Shown here: positions 21,914 through 30,784 of the stretch, piece by piece
How positions within the stretch are numbered: the stretch's first letter is position 1
Layout: each line of letters starts with the position of its first letter
DNA from: Oscillospiraceae bacterium
Lineage (GTDB): Bacteria > Bacillota > Clostridia > Oscillospirales > UBA929
Reading direction: 5' to 3'
NCBI GenBank assembly: GCA_031255175.1
Contig: JAIRTA010000002.1
Location: 1-42,022, forward strand
Length of the DNA: 42,022 nucleotides
Made by a program: the position numbers and the translations under genes
Notes under the pieces: generated by a model
Told to the model about the DNA's origin: nothing
Database searches by the model: none
What the model saw: only the letters and a program-made list of their open reading frames with translations

Positions 21914-22882
21914 TCACGTTGGCGGCGGCGCGGTGGCCGGCGCGACTTCCGCGCCGAGCAGGTACTTGGCGAAGGGGCTGGAGAGGGGGATCACCAGCGT
22001 GGAGCTGGCGCCCACCGTGAGGCGGTAGGTGTCCAGCAGGTTGTAAAACTCAAAGAAGGAGGGGGTGGCGCTGTAGGCCTCGTTGTAGATACGGGCGGCC
22101 TCGCTGTCGCCCTCGCCTTTTAAGATCTCGGCCTTGCGCGCGGCCTCCGAGGTGATGCCGGCGACCTCGCGGTCGGTCTTCGAGCGGATCTTCAGCGACT
22201 CCTCCTCGCCCACCGAACGGTACTGCGCCGACATGCGGGCGCGCTCCGTGATCATGCGGTTGTAAATGCTCTGGTAGTTTTCTTCCGGCAGGTCGGTGCG
22301 CTTGATGCGGATGTCGAAGACGTCCACGCCGAACGCGGCGCAGGCCGCGCTGACCGTGTGGTTGAGCTCATCCAGCATGACGCCCACCGCCGCCTTGTCG
22401 GTGATGAGGGTGGTGGACTGCATGGTGCCCACGTGGGTGTTCATGTAGGAATATAAATAGCTGTCGATGCGGCCGTACGCGTTTTGGATGTCGGAGACGC
22501 CCTTGTAAAAGCGCAGCGGGTTCACAATGCGCCACTGGGCGTTGTTGTCAAAGTAGATCTTCTTTTTGTCGGCCGTGATGACCTGCCGGGAGGGCGTGTC
22601 GTAGGCCAGCAGCATACTGGGGTACTTGATCACATGGTCGAGGAAGGGGACTTTCCACTTGAGTCCCGTGCCGGCGCGCACCGGGATGTGCGCCTCGCCG
22701 TCTTCGGCCAGTTGGTCAAAGAGTTCCTGCGAGGGCTCTTTGACATAGACGGCCTCAATGCGGCCGAAGCGCTGGATCAGCGCGGCCTCGCCCTCCCGCA
22801 GCTCGAAGAAACAGTTCAGCGAGACAATCAAGAGGAGGCACAACCCGACCGCCGGCAGGATCCATTTGATCTTCTTTTTCAT
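21914..22882 (-). CDS. hflC: HflC-like SPFH membrane protein
   Basis: A 322-residue protein. ATG 22882 is chosen because AAGGAG lies 9 bases upstream; upstream in-frame starts lack a site. One N-terminal anchor (about 5-25) is followed by an SPFH/prohibitin domain (VREGEAALIQRFGRIEAVYVKEPG-like region, GLKWKVPFLDHVIKYPSMLLAYDTP, ITADKKKIYFDNNAQWRI, FDIRIKRTDLPEENYQSIYNRM) and a C-terminal coiled coil (ERARMSAQYRSVGEEESLKIRSKTDREV). HflC pairs with HflK to form a ring that surrounds and modulates FtsH protease in other bacteria. hflK is immediately upstream on the same strand. Confidence 0.9.
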   Translation of the reverse strand: MKKKIKWILPAVGLCLLLIVSLNCFFELREGEAALIQRFGRIEAVYVKEPSQELFDQLAEDGEAHIPVRAGTGLKWKVPFLDHVIKYPSMLLAYDTPSRQVITADKKKIYFDNNAQWRIVNPLRFYKGVSDIQNAYGRIDSYLYSYMNTHVGTMQSTTLITDKAAVGVMLDELNHTVSAACAAFGVDVFDIRIKRTDLPEENYQSIYNRMITERARMSAQYRSVGEEESLKIRSKTDREVAGITSEAARKAEILKGEGDSEAARIYNEAYSATPSFFEFYNLLDTYRLTVGASSTLVIPLSSPFAKYLLGAEVAPATAPPPT

Positions 22883-22977
22883 GGCGCAAGGCTCCTTCCG
22901 AATCGTTACAATCATCAAACACAATCATCAAACACACTTCTGACACCTGAACCATCAATCATCAAGTCCGGGTTGTT

Positions 22978-23997
22978 TTACGAGGAAGGCTGTTGGGGCA
23001 GGACGGCCGACGGGCCGATGGGGAGGAATTTGACCGTTTCGCCGGACTCATCGACAAAATAGACGTTCTTCACGCGGGGCAGCACCTCGCGGATCATCTC
23101 CTGGTAGAGCCGCGTGCGCATGATGTCCGGGTAGGCGGCGTACTCCGCCTCGATGGCCTTGTAGCGCGACACGGCGCCCTCGGCTTCGTTGATGCGCCGC
23201 TGCTTGTAGGCCTCGGCATCGTTGACCAGCTTGACAGCCTCGCCGCTGGCGATGGGCAGGCGTTCGTTCTCGTACTTCATGGCCTCGTTGATCTTGGACT
23301 GCTGCTCCTCCTTCGCGGAGGAGACGTCCAAAAACGCCTCCCGCACCGGGTCCGGCGGCATGGCGTCCTGGAGTTGTACGCCGGTGATGAGAACCCCCAT
23401 CTCGTATTTGTCGCAGATCGCCTGCAAATCGGCCATGACCTCGCGCTGGATCTCGTCCTTACGGTCGGTCAGCACGTCGTCCAGCACATGCGAGGCCACA
23501 ACGCGGCGGTAGGCCGACTCCGCGATCACGCTCAACGTGGCCTCCGGCCGCTGCACCTTGAAGAGAAAGTTGTAGCTGTGATTGACCTTGTACAAGATCG
23601 CCCAGTCCGCGTTCACCAGATTTTCGTCGCCGGTCAGCATGAGGGATTCGCTCTCGATGAAATCCTCGGAGACCATCGGGGACGTGTTGAGGTAGGCGGG
23701 TTCGTTGCTGCGAAAGCCGAATTCCTGGCGGCGGATGCCCTCCACGTTGACGGCGTAGATCTGGTCCACAAAGGGCCACTTGAAGTGGAGACCGGGATTT
23801 TGCACCGTGGTGAGGTAACTCCCGAAGCGTGTGACGACGGCCTCCTCGCCGGCGTTCAGCGTATAAAAGCTGCCGACGCCCAAGACGGCCAGCACGACCA
23901 ACAGCACCGCCGGCGCCGCCGCGCGCCGGACCAGGCGTTTGATCCGCTCCCGCTGTTCGGCCGCGTTCGGCCCGGCGCCGAAATCAAATTGCGACAT
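22978..23997 (-). CDS. hflK: HflK-like SPFH membrane protein
   Basis: A 339-residue protein. ATG 23997 (MSQFDFGAGP) follows AAGGAGGG at normal spacing. It has a basic region, one membrane segment (about 26-45), then an SPFH domain with AGEEAVVTRFGSYLTTVQNPGLHFKWPFVD and LTGDENLVNADWAILYKV, and a coiled coil with EAYKQRRINEAEGAVSRYKAIEAEY. It is the expected partner of HflC (95-base gap). In Gram-positive bacteria its client is less clear. No ftsH is in the window. Confidence 0.9.
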   Translation of the reverse strand: MSQFDFGAGPNAAEQRERIKRLVRRAAAPAVLLVVLAVLGVGSFYTLNAGEEAVVTRFGSYLTTVQNPGLHFKWPFVDQIYAVNVEGIRRQEFGFRSNEPAYLNTSPMVSEDFIESESLMLTGDENLVNADWAILYKVNHSYNFLFKVQRPEATLSVIAESAYRRVVASHVLDDVLTDRKDEIQREVMADLQAICDKYEMGVLITGVQLQDAMPPDPVREAFLDVSSAKEEQQSKINEAMKYENERLPIASGEAVKLVNDAEAYKQRRINEAEGAVSRYKAIEAEYAAYPDIMRTRLYQEMIREVLPRVKNVYFVDESGETVKFLPIGPSAVLPQQPSS

Positions 23998-24088
23998 TGG
24001 AAAACCCTCCTTTTTAGAAGCCAATTACAAAAGCCAAATAAAAGCCAAATTGAAATCAAAACACAGCCCGCCCGGCGGCAAACAGCGG

Positions 24089-25027
24089 CTACGCCGGCGG
24101 CGGGGGATTCGCCGTCAGCGAGGTCAGATCGTACGGTGTGGACTGGTAGACGTAGTAATTCAGCCAGTTGCTAAACAGGAGATACGCGTGGGAGCGCCAG
24201 GTTTTGCGCGGGGCGCGGGCCGGGTCGTCGGAGGGGAAATAATTGGCCGGCGGCGCAATGGGCAGAGACCGCTCCACGTCCCGAAAGTATTCTTTAGCCA
24301 GTGTGTCCGCGTCGTATTCGGCGTGCCCGGTGACAAAGATGCGGCGCCCGTCGCGGCTGACGATCAGATAGATGCCGGCCTGCTCCGAGTCGGCCAGGAT
24401 CTCCAAACCCGGCACGGCCTCCACGTCCGCCCGGCGCACCTCCGTGTGGCGCGAGTGGGGGGCGCGGAATATGTCGTCAAACCCGCGCATCAGCGGGCGG
24501 CGGTTCTCCAGCACCCGGTGTTCAAACACCCCGAACGTCTTCTGCGGGAGCGTATATTTGGGGACGCCGTAGTGGTAATACAGCGCGGCCTGCGCCCCCC
24601 AGCAGATGTGGAAGGTGGAGTAGACGTTTTGTTTTGACCATTCCATAATCCGGCACAGCTCCGGCCAGTAGTCAACGGACTCGAAGGGGAGCAGTTCGAC
24701 GGGCGCGCCCGTGATGATCAGGCCGTCGAAACGGCGGTCGGCGACGGAATCGAATGTGGTGTAAAAAGAGAGCAGATGTTCCTCGGGAGTGTTCTTCGAC
24801 TGGTGGGATGAGGTCTTGAGCAGTTCCACCTCAATCTGCAGCGGCGTGTTGGACAGGCAGCGCAGAATCTGCGTCTCGGTGACCGCCTTGATGGGCATCA
24901 AGTTGAGGATGAGAAGCTTGAGCGGGCGAATATCTTGGTGGAGCGCGCGGTTTTCGGTCATGACGAAGATGTTTTCGCCCTCTAAAACGGCGCGCGCCGG
25001 CAGAGAATCGGAAATTTTAATAGGCAC
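24089..25027 (-). CDS. metA: Homoserine O-acetyltransferase (MetA family, Glu111 type)
   Basis: A 312-residue enzyme. GTG 25027 ([11 protein letters not shown]) lies 7 bases after GGGAGGTGG. Numbering from this start equals E. coli MetA: nucleophile Cys142 in HICWGAQ, and the His235/Glu237 pair in GHAEYD. Position 111 is Glu ([12 protein letters not shown]); in characterised members Glu111 selects acetyl-CoA while Gly111 selects succinyl-CoA. So the product is predicted to be O-acetylhomoserine, the substrate of MetY at 2994-4286. It is 40 bases downstream of the lipoprotein gene; no SAM or other riboswitch fits into that gap. Confidence 0.95.
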   Translation of the reverse strand: MPIKISDSLPARAVLEGENIFVMTENRALHQDIRPLKLLILNLMPIKAVTETQILRCLSNTPLQIEVELLKTSSHQSKNTPEEHLLSFYTTFDSVADRRFDGLIITGAPVELLPFESVDYWPELCRIMEWSKQNVYSTFHICWGAQAALYYHYGVPKYTLPQKTFGVFEHRVLENRRPLMRGFDDIFRAPHSRHTEVRRADVEAVPGLEILADSEQAGIYLIVSRDGRRIFVTGHAEYDADTLAKEYFRDVERSLPIAPPANYFPSDDPARAPRKTWRSHAYLLFSNWLNYYVYQSTPYDLTSLTANPPPPA

Positions 25028-25067
25028 TGCGGGCCACCTCCCAGTGAGGATTATAGCAGAAGAATCG

Positions 25068-26261
25068 TCATCTGACAATGGCGGACTCGTCTTCGGGGGA
25101 TTGGATCAGCATGTCGTAGGTGTACTGCGTGGATTCGCAGCGCGGGACGCCGTCGGTGTTCCAGCGGGCTTGGGCGCGCATCTCCTCGTCCGTTTTTAAA
25201 AACCAGTCGTGCGTTCCCGCCGCGGCGTCGCCGGCCGCCGCCACATGGTACCAGTCGCCGTCCAACTGGATGACGTTCCAAATGAATTCCGTGTTGCCGC
25301 GCCAGCCGCGGACAATGCGGCATTGGATGCCGGACAGATCGCAGAGCCGCCGGTACGCGAGGGCGTAGCCGCCCGTCACGGCGTGCCCCTCCACCAGAGC
25401 GCTGTAGAGGTCGTCTTCCGCCTGGTCCCCGTTCAAAAGGGCCTGCGCCCCCTCCTCGTCGTAGGAGACGGCCGAGCGGAGCGCGTCGTACAGCCACAGC
25501 GCCGCGTAAGGCGGCGTCAAGTCCGTCGGCAGACCGGCGATCAGAGCTTGCAGCGCCGCCTCGGACGCCTCGACGCGCGCGCGCATCTCGTCCGGGTCGG
25601 CCGGGTAGGTGAAGGCCAATTCGGTGATGCGGGAAAAGCCGTTGCCGGCTTTGAAGTCGATGTCCGGCGGGTACAGGGAGACCGATACGGCGGGCAGCCC
25701 CACCGCCCGGGCCGGTTCGCGGTAGTAGAGATCCCGCGTCAGCACCGCCAAATCGGTGTCGGACGGCAAATACCCCACCTCCACCACCAGGTCGGACTGA
25801 AACGACTGGAGCGCGGCGTCGATCTCGTCGGTGAGCTCACGCACGTTGTTCACCTTGCGGATGTCCTCCTGGCGGCGGCCGGACCGGTAGGTGATGGTGA
25901 GCCGCAGCGCCGTGTACCCCGCGAGCGCCGTGTACTTGGGGGACATATAATCGACGAGGTAGGCGCCGACGGGCTCCTCGCGCATGATCTGCTGGCAGAC
26001 GCGGGAGACGTCGCGGTTGATGTTGCCCTGGTAGTTGTACAGCCGGATCTCGCCCAGTTCGCGCCTCTCCCGGATGAAGTCGATGATGTGCTGTTTGAGA
26101 TCGGACACGTTGTCGGCCCGCTCGAAGGAGAGCTCCTCCTGCGCGGGGGGATGATCCGGCGGGACGGAGATCCACCGGTACACGTAGTTGAACGTGTCTT
26201 TGCAGCCGGACGACAGGGCCATGACGCAGACGAGAAGACAGAGCGAAACGGTTCTTTTCAC
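25068..26261 (-). CDS. Lipoprotein with a degenerate transglutaminase-like domain
   Basis: A 397-residue lipoprotein. GTG 26261 ([13 protein letters not shown]) lies 8 bases after a GGGGG run; GTG 26270 is too close to it. Signal sequence with a lipobox-like LSSGC, lipidated Cys20. The N-terminal two-thirds contain two alpha/beta repeats ([17 protein letters not shown], ...[16 protein letters not shown]). The C-terminal part (about 270-375) has the transglutaminase-core layout, but the residues at the catalytic places are changed. The G-C-Q-G-Y-A type motif reads [15 protein letters not shown], the H-A-W-N motif reads [15 protein letters not shown], and the D-P-T-W position reads AAAGD. It is probably a non-enzymatic binding module on the outer membrane face. 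Function unknown. Confidence 0.8.
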   Translation of the reverse strand: MKRTVSLCLLVCVMALSSGCKDTFNYVYRWISVPPDHPPAQEELSFERADNVSDLKQHIIDFIRERRELGEIRLYNYQGNINRDVSRVCQQIMREEPVGAYLVDYMSPKYTALAGYTALRLTITYRSGRRQEDIRKVNNVRELTDEIDAALQSFQSDLVVEVGYLPSDTDLAVLTRDLYYREPARAVGLPAVSVSLYPPDIDFKAGNGFSRITELAFTYPADPDEMRARVEASEAALQALIAGLPTDLTPPYAALWLYDALRSAVSYDEEGAQALLNGDQAEDDLYSALVEGHAVTGGYALAYRRLCDLSGIQCRIVRGWRGNTEFIWNVIQLDGDWYHVAAAGDAAAGTHDWFLKTDEEMRAQARWNTDGVPRCESTQYTYDMLIQSPEDESAIVR

Positions 26262-26688
26262 GAAGGACACCCCCTTGCGCGCGGCTCGTCTCGGTGAGTC
26301 GTGCTGCTAATAGTGTCTCACATTTGGCGCCGGCGCGCAAGTGCCCCACCCGCGTTTTGGGCGAATTTGGAGCCGGAAAGAAAGGATTTGGGAAATGAAA
26401 TGAGAAATTACTTGAAAAATAGATGGCAGTCAGATATAATACTGACATGTTCACATGACGGCCCGGCGCCGCTCTGTACGGGTGTGCCCGGGGGTTTTGC
26501 CGTGTGAAGAAGTAAAAAATGCGCTGCCTGAAATTCCGCCGCTTGGGCAGCCGCTTGGGGCTCATCGGGCTCGCCCGCGGGGCGGGAAGTTCCCAAAGGT
26601 TTCGCGCGGGCGAAGGCCGGGAACAGGCCCGCCGGGCGTGTCCGCCTGTGAGCGGGAGACCGCGACGGCAGCGGTAGATGGACAAGAT
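26262..26688 (+). other. Gene-free region with the mbl promoter and a long leader
   Basis: 427 bases between divergent genes. A near-perfect promoter lies at 26412-26440. The following 250-nt leader can form a long hairpin, TTCACA...CGGC (about 26450-26463) with GCCGTGTGAA (about 26499-26508), and a GC-rich block with GCCCGC-GGG-GCGGG. I recognise no known riboswitch core in it. Confidence 0.5.
26412..26440 (+). promoter_or_regulatory. Promoter of mbl
   Basis: TTGAAA (26412-26417), 17 bp, TATAAT (26435-26440). Confidence 0.8.
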
Positions 26689-27720
26689 ATGTCGCTTTTC
26701 AATCGGGATGTGGGACTGGACCTGGGTACGGCGTCCATCCTTGTCTTCATCAAGGGCAAGGGGATCGTGCTGCGCGAACCGTCTGTGGTGGCGCTGGACA
26801 AAAACACAGGCAAACTGCTCAAAGTGGGCACGGACGCGCAAAAAATGCTGGGGCGCACGCCCGGTCACATCGTGGCCATGCGTCCGCTGCGCGAGGGCGT
26901 CATTTCGGACTACGATATGACCGAGCGCATGATCAAAGAATTTTTGAAAAAGGTGATGGGGTTTAGCATCTTCCGGCCGCGCATCGTGATCTGTGTCCCC
27001 AGCGGGATCACGGAGGTCGAGGAGCGGGCCGTCATCGACGCGGGCCTGCAGGCCGGCGCGCGCCGGGTCTACCTGATCGAGGAGCCGGTGGCGGCGGCGA
27101 TCGGCGCCGGGATCGACATCACAAAGCCGTGCGGCAACATGGTGGTGGACATCGGCGGCGGCACGACGGACATCGCGGTGATCTCCCTCTCCGGCATCGT
27201 CGAGTCGACCTCAATCAAGATCGCGGGAGACCAGTTTGACGAGGCCATTGTGAAATATATCCGCCGCAAGCACAATGTGCTGATCGGCGAGCGCAGCGCC
27301 GAGGATCTCAAGATGAGCATCGGCTGCGTCTATCCGCGCCCCGACGAGGTGGAGGTGGAGGTCAAGGGCCGCTGCCTGATGACGGGGCTGCCGCGCGTCT
27401 TCTCCGTCTCGTCGAGCGAGATGATCGAAGCGTTCGAAGAGGTCTCGACGCGCATTGTCGAGGGGATCCACAGCGTGCTGGAGCGCACGCCGCCGGAGCT
27501 TGTGGCCGACATCTCAACCAACGGCATTGTGATGACCGGCGGCGGCAGTCTGGTTTGGGGGTTCGACAAGCTCATCGAATCGAAGACGGGCATCGCCACC
27601 CATGTGGCCGACGAGGCCGTCTCCTGCGTGGCCTACGGCACCGGCAAGAGCCTCGAGTGGGTCAACGACATGCAAGACGGTACGATCAATCTCTCCCGCC
27701 GCAAGCAGATGCGAAGCTGA
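26689..27720 (+). CDS. mbl: Rod-shape-determining actin homologue (Mbl/MreB family)
   Basis: A 343-residue cytoplasmic actin-like ATPase. ATG 26689 (MSLFNRDVGLDLGTASILVFIKGKGIV) is the family start; the upstream site (GGTAGATGG) is weak. Nucleotide-binding blocks are visible: phosphate-1 VGLDLGTASI, phosphate-2 VVDIGGGTTDIAVISL and adenosine IVMTGGGSLVWGFDKL. The PSGITEVEERAVIDA region and EEPVAAAIGAGI are typical of MreB. The family forms membrane filaments that guide cell-wall synthesis. As a lone gene without mreC/mreD it is more likely the Mbl or MreBH type; I cannot separate these. Confidence 0.9.
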   Translation: MSLFNRDVGLDLGTASILVFIKGKGIVLREPSVVALDKNTGKLLKVGTDAQKMLGRTPGHIVAMRPLREGVISDYDMTERMIKEFLKKVMGFSIFRPRIVICVPSGITEVEERAVIDAGLQAGARRVYLIEEPVAAAIGAGIDITKPCGNMVVDIGGGTTDIAVISLSGIVESTSIKIAGDQFDEAIVKYIRRKHNVLIGERSAEDLKMSIGCVYPRPDEVEVEVKGRCLMTGLPRVFSVSSSEMIEAFEEVSTRIVEGIHSVLERTPPELVADISTNGIVMTGGGSLVWGFDKLIESKTGIATHVADEAVSCVAYGTGKSLEWVNDMQDGTINLSRRKQMRS

Positions 27721-27842
27721 GCGGGGCACCCCCTTTGCGGCCGCTTTGACAATGCGGAGGCCGCGGGGTGCTTTGCGGGTTTGTCCGAGTGCGCCGGCGC
27801 ACTTTCACAATAATATCTTCAAAATAAGGAGGAAACAGGGCG

Positions 27843-30473
27843 TTGAAGTATGTATATCTATTTTCCGAGGGCAACAGCCAAATGCGGGAACTGCTGGGCG
27901 GCAAGGGCGCGAACCTGGCCGAGATGACCGTGTTGGGTATGCCTGTGCCGCAGGGGTTCACCGTGACCACAGAGGCCTGCACCCGTTACTACGAGGACGG
28001 AGAGGTCATCGCCGACGAGATCCGGGCGCAGATCGACGAGTACCTGAAAAAACTCGAGGAGATCACCGGCAAAAAATTCGGCGATCTGGACAACCCGCTG
28101 CTGGTGTCGGTGCGGTCCGGTTCACGGGCCTCGATGCCGGGCATGATGGACACCATCCTCAACCTGGGGCTGAACGACCAAGTGGTGGAGGCGTTCGCCC
28201 AAAAGACCAACAACCCCCGCTTCGCTTACGACAGCTACCGCCGTTTCATCCAGATGTACAGCGATGTGGTCATGGAAGTCGGGAAGAAGTACTTCGAGGA
28301 GCTCATCGACAAGATGAAGGAGCAGCGCGGCGTCGTGCTCGACACCGAGCTCACGGCCGAAGATCTCAAAGAACTCGCAAACCAGTTTAAGGCCGAGTAC
28401 AAGGCCAAGCTGGGCCAGGACTTCCCCCAGGTGGCGAAGGAGCAGCTGCTGGGCGCCGTCAAAGCCGTCTTCCGCAGCTGGAACAACCCCCGCGCCATCT
28501 ATTACCGCCGCATGAACGACATCCCCTCGTCCTGGGGCACCGCCGTCAACGTGCAGAGCATGGTGTTCGGCAACATGGGCAACACGTCCGGCACCGGCGT
28601 CGCCTTTACGCGCAACCCCGCCACCGGCGAGAAGAAGCTCTACGGCGAATTCCTGATGAACGCCCAGGGTGAGGACGTTGTGGCCGGGATCCGCACGCCG
28701 CAGACGATCGACCAGCTTGCCCAGGTGATGCCCGCGGTGTACAAGCAGTTTGCGGACTACGCCGAAAAACTGGAGCGGCATTACCGCGACATGCAGGACA
28801 TGGAATTTACGATCGAAAACGAAAAGCTCTACATGCTTCAAACCCGCAACGGCAAGCGCACCGCCGCCGCCGCGCTCAAGATCGCCGTCGATCTCGTCGA
28901 TGAGGGCATGATCTCCGCGGACGAGGCTGTCTTAAAGGTGGAGCCGCGGCAGCTCGACGCGCTGCTGCACCCGCAGTTTGACGCCGCCGCGCTGAAGGCC
29001 GCGAAATCTGTGGCGCAGGGGCTGCCCGCCTCGCCGGGCGCCGCCGCCGGCGCCGTGTATTTTACCGCCGAGGACGCGACAAAAGCCGCGAAGAACGGCA
29101 AAGTCGTCCTCGTCCGCCTGGAGACGTCGCCCGAGGACATCGAGGGTATGAACGCCGCCCAGGGCATCCTGACCGTGCGCGGCGGGATGACGTCCCACGC
29201 CGCCGTTGTGGCCAGAGGCATGGGTACCTGCTGCGTGGCGGGCTGCGGCGCCATCAAGATGGATGAGGAGAACAAGTGCTTCCACGTCGGCGAACAGACC
29301 GTGCGCGAGGGAGATTGGATCTCCATCGACGGGTCCACCGGCCATGTGTACATCGGCGAGATCGCCACGGTGGAGGCGTCTCTCACCGGAGACTTCGGCC
29401 GCTTTATGGCCTGGGCCGACAAAAAACGCCGGCTCAGAGTCCGCACCAACGCAGACACCCCGCGGGACGCCGAACAGGCCGTCCGTTTCGGCGCCGAGGG
29501 CATCGGCCTCTGCCGCACGGAGCACATGTTCTTTGAGGGCGACCGCATCAAAGCCATCCGCGAGATGATCGTCTCCGAGACGGTCGAACAGCGCAAAGCG
29601 GCGCTCGAAAAATTGCTGCCGATGCAGCGGGGCGACTTTGAGGGCATCTTCGAGGCGATGGGCGAGCGGCCCGTCACGATCCGCTTCCTCGACCCGCCGC
29701 TGCATGAGTTCCTCCCCACGGCCGACGAGGACATCGCCGCGCTGGCAAAGGAGATGGGGATGGGAGAGAGCAAGCTCCGCCAGATCGTCGGCGATCTGCA
29801 CGAGCTCAACCCGATGTTGGGGCACCGCGGTTGCCGCCTCGCCATCACCTATCCCGAAATCGCCGAAATGCAGACCCGCGCGGTCATCGAGGCCGCGATC
29901 AACGTAAAGAAGCGCCTGGGCCTGAACATCGTACCCGAGATCATGATCCCGCTGGTGGGCATCGTCAAAGAGTTCAGCTTTGTGCGCGGCATCGTCGTCG
30001 AGGTGGCCGACCGGATCATCCGCGAGTCCGGCGTCGCCCTTGACTACCTGGTGGGCACGATGATCGAAATCCCCCGCGCCTGCGTGGTGGCCGACGAGAT
30101 CGCCAAAGAGGCCCAGTTCTTCAGCTTCGGCACGAACGACCTCACCCAGATGGGCTTTGGTTTCAGCCGCGACGACGTGGGCAAGATCTTGGGCTCGTAC
30201 TTCGACAAGAAGATTTTGGAATCCGACCCGTTCGCGCGCCTGGACCAGGAGGGCATTGGCAAACTGGTCAAAATGGCGGTGGAACTGGGCCGCAAGAGCC
30301 GCCCGGACATCAAACTGGGCATCTGCGGCGAACACGGCGGCGACCCGTCGTCCGTCGAGTTCTGCCACTTCGCCGGTTTGAACTATGTCTCCTGCTCCCC
30401 CTTCCGCGTGCCCATCGCCCGCCTCGCGGCGGCCCAGGCCGTGATTGCGGAGGAAAAAGCGAATAAAAAGTAA
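27843..30473 (+). CDS. ppdK: Pyruvate, phosphate dikinase
   Basis: An 876-residue enzyme interconverting pyruvate, ATP and Pi with PEP, AMP and PPi. TTG 27843 (MKYVYLFSEGNSQMRELLGGKGANLAEM) lies 9 bases after AGGAGG. The order is: ATP-grasp domain (1-340, with GGKGANLAEM and SVRSGSRASMPGMMDT), swivelling phosphohistidine domain with catalytic His452 in GGMTSHAAVVARGMG, and a C-terminal PEP/pyruvate barrel (about 510-876) with GIGLCRTEHMFF, VGTMIEIPRACVVADEI, FSFGTNDLTQMGFGFSRDD and the active-site Cys region GICGEHGGDPSSVEFC. Length and motifs are normal. In anaerobes it serves PPi-linked glycolysis or gluconeogenesis. A UUCG terminator follows. Confidence 0.97.
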   Translation: MKYVYLFSEGNSQMRELLGGKGANLAEMTVLGMPVPQGFTVTTEACTRYYEDGEVIADEIRAQIDEYLKKLEEITGKKFGDLDNPLLVSVRSGSRASMPGMMDTILNLGLNDQVVEAFAQKTNNPRFAYDSYRRFIQMYSDVVMEVGKKYFEELIDKMKEQRGVVLDTELTAEDLKELANQFKAEYKAKLGQDFPQVAKEQLLGAVKAVFRSWNNPRAIYYRRMNDIPSSWGTAVNVQSMVFGNMGNTSGTGVAFTRNPATGEKKLYGEFLMNAQGEDVVAGIRTPQTIDQLAQVMPAVYKQFADYAEKLERHYRDMQDMEFTIENEKLYMLQTRNGKRTAAAALKIAVDLVDEGMISADEAVLKVEPRQLDALLHPQFDAAALKAAKSVAQGLPASPGAAAGAVYFTAEDATKAAKNGKVVLVRLETSPEDIEGMNAAQGILTVRGGMTSHAAVVARGMGTCCVAGCGAIKMDEENKCFHVGEQTVREGDWISIDGSTGHVYIGEIATVEASLTGDFGRFMAWADKKRRLRVRTNADTPRDAEQAVRFGAEGIGLCRTEHMFFEGDRIKAIREMIVSETVEQRKAALEKLLPMQRGDFEGIFEAMGERPVTIRFLDPPLHEFLPTADEDIAALAKEMGMGESKLRQIVGDLHELNPMLGHRGCRLAITYPEIAEMQTRAVIEAAINVKKRLGLNIVPEIMIPLVGIVKEFSFVRGIVVEVADRIIRESGVALDYLVGTMIEIPRACVVADEIAKEAQFFSFGTNDLTQMGFGFSRDDVGKILGSYFDKKILESDPFARLDQEGIGKLVKMAVELGRKSRPDIKLGICGEHGGDPSSVEFCHFAGLNYVSCSPFRVPIARLAAAQAVIAEEKANKK

Positions 30474-30498
30474 ATAATTGGAAAATTGATTGCCCATC

Positions 30499-30528
30499 GA
30501 GGGAGACGGTTCGCCGTCTCCCTCTTTT
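30499..30528 (+). terminator. UUCG-loop terminator after ppdK
   Basis: An 11-bp perfect stem GAGGGAGACGG / CCGTCTCCCTC closed by TTCG, with TTTT after it. Its right arm end is shared with the left arm of the next hairpin (30522-30584). Confidence 0.9.
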
Positions 30529-30584
30529 CAGGCTGTCAAAAAGACAACGCGCCCGCATTGCCTTTTTTGACAGCCTGAAAAGAG
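30522..30584. terminator. 21-bp stem hairpin between convergent genes
   Basis: 30522-30542 pairs perfectly with 30564-30584 around a 21-base loop. Positioned right after the stop (30586) of the minus-strand ribbon-helix-helix gene, it can end that operon. On the plus strand it competes with the UUCG terminator for bases 30522-30524. Confidence 0.75.
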
Positions 30585-30585
30585 T

Positions 30586-30783
30586 TTATCCCGACTGGTC
30601 GGGCGTAAAGAGAGGACGCCCTTTTTTGCGGTGTTTTACACACTCCGACAGCAGGTATTCGATCTGCCCGTTGATCGAACGAAAGTCGTCTTCCGCCCAG
30701 GCCGCCAGATCCTTCCAAAGAGGGTCTGAGATGCGCAGAAGGATCTGTTTTTTCTGTTGTTTTTCGTCGCCGTACTTTGCCAT
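30586..30783 (-). CDS. Ribbon-helix-helix (Arc/CopG-like) DNA-binding protein
   Basis: A 65-residue basic protein. The core QILLRISDPLWKDLAAWAEDDFRSINGQIEYLLSECV has the ribbon (alternating ILLRI), helix A and helix B of Arc/MetJ-type regulators, including the typical S-I-N-G-Q-I-E turn. A basic tail (HRKKGRP) follows. ATG 30783 starts 1 base after the stop of the Band-7 gene, so the two proteins are made from one message. It probably binds the double TGATATCA palindrome over the operon promoter as an autorepressor; a toxin partner is not seen, so a toxin-antitoxin role is unlikely. Confidence 0.85.
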   Translation of the reverse strand: MAKYGDEKQQKKQILLRISDPLWKDLAAWAEDDFRSINGQIEYLLSECVKHRKKGRPLFTPDQSG

Positions 30784-30784
30784 T

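Noticed and set aside
25028-25067. SAM or T-box type leader before metA
   Set aside because: Only 40 bases separate metA from the upstream gene, too short for such a leader.
26441-26688. Second cobalamin-like riboswitch before mbl
   Set aside because: GC-rich stems and a GGGAA string are present, but the GGTG-GAATCC core and the 3' AGTCAG-type block are missing.
27721-27842. Terminator between mbl and ppdK
   Set aside because: A GC-rich inverted repeat (GCACCCC/GGGGTGC) is present but no T tract follows; co-transcription cannot be excluded.
28932-30497. Antisense ORF of 521 codons opposite ppdK
   Set aside because: Low-complexity His/Asp/Gly/Val-rich shadow translation of a certain gene.
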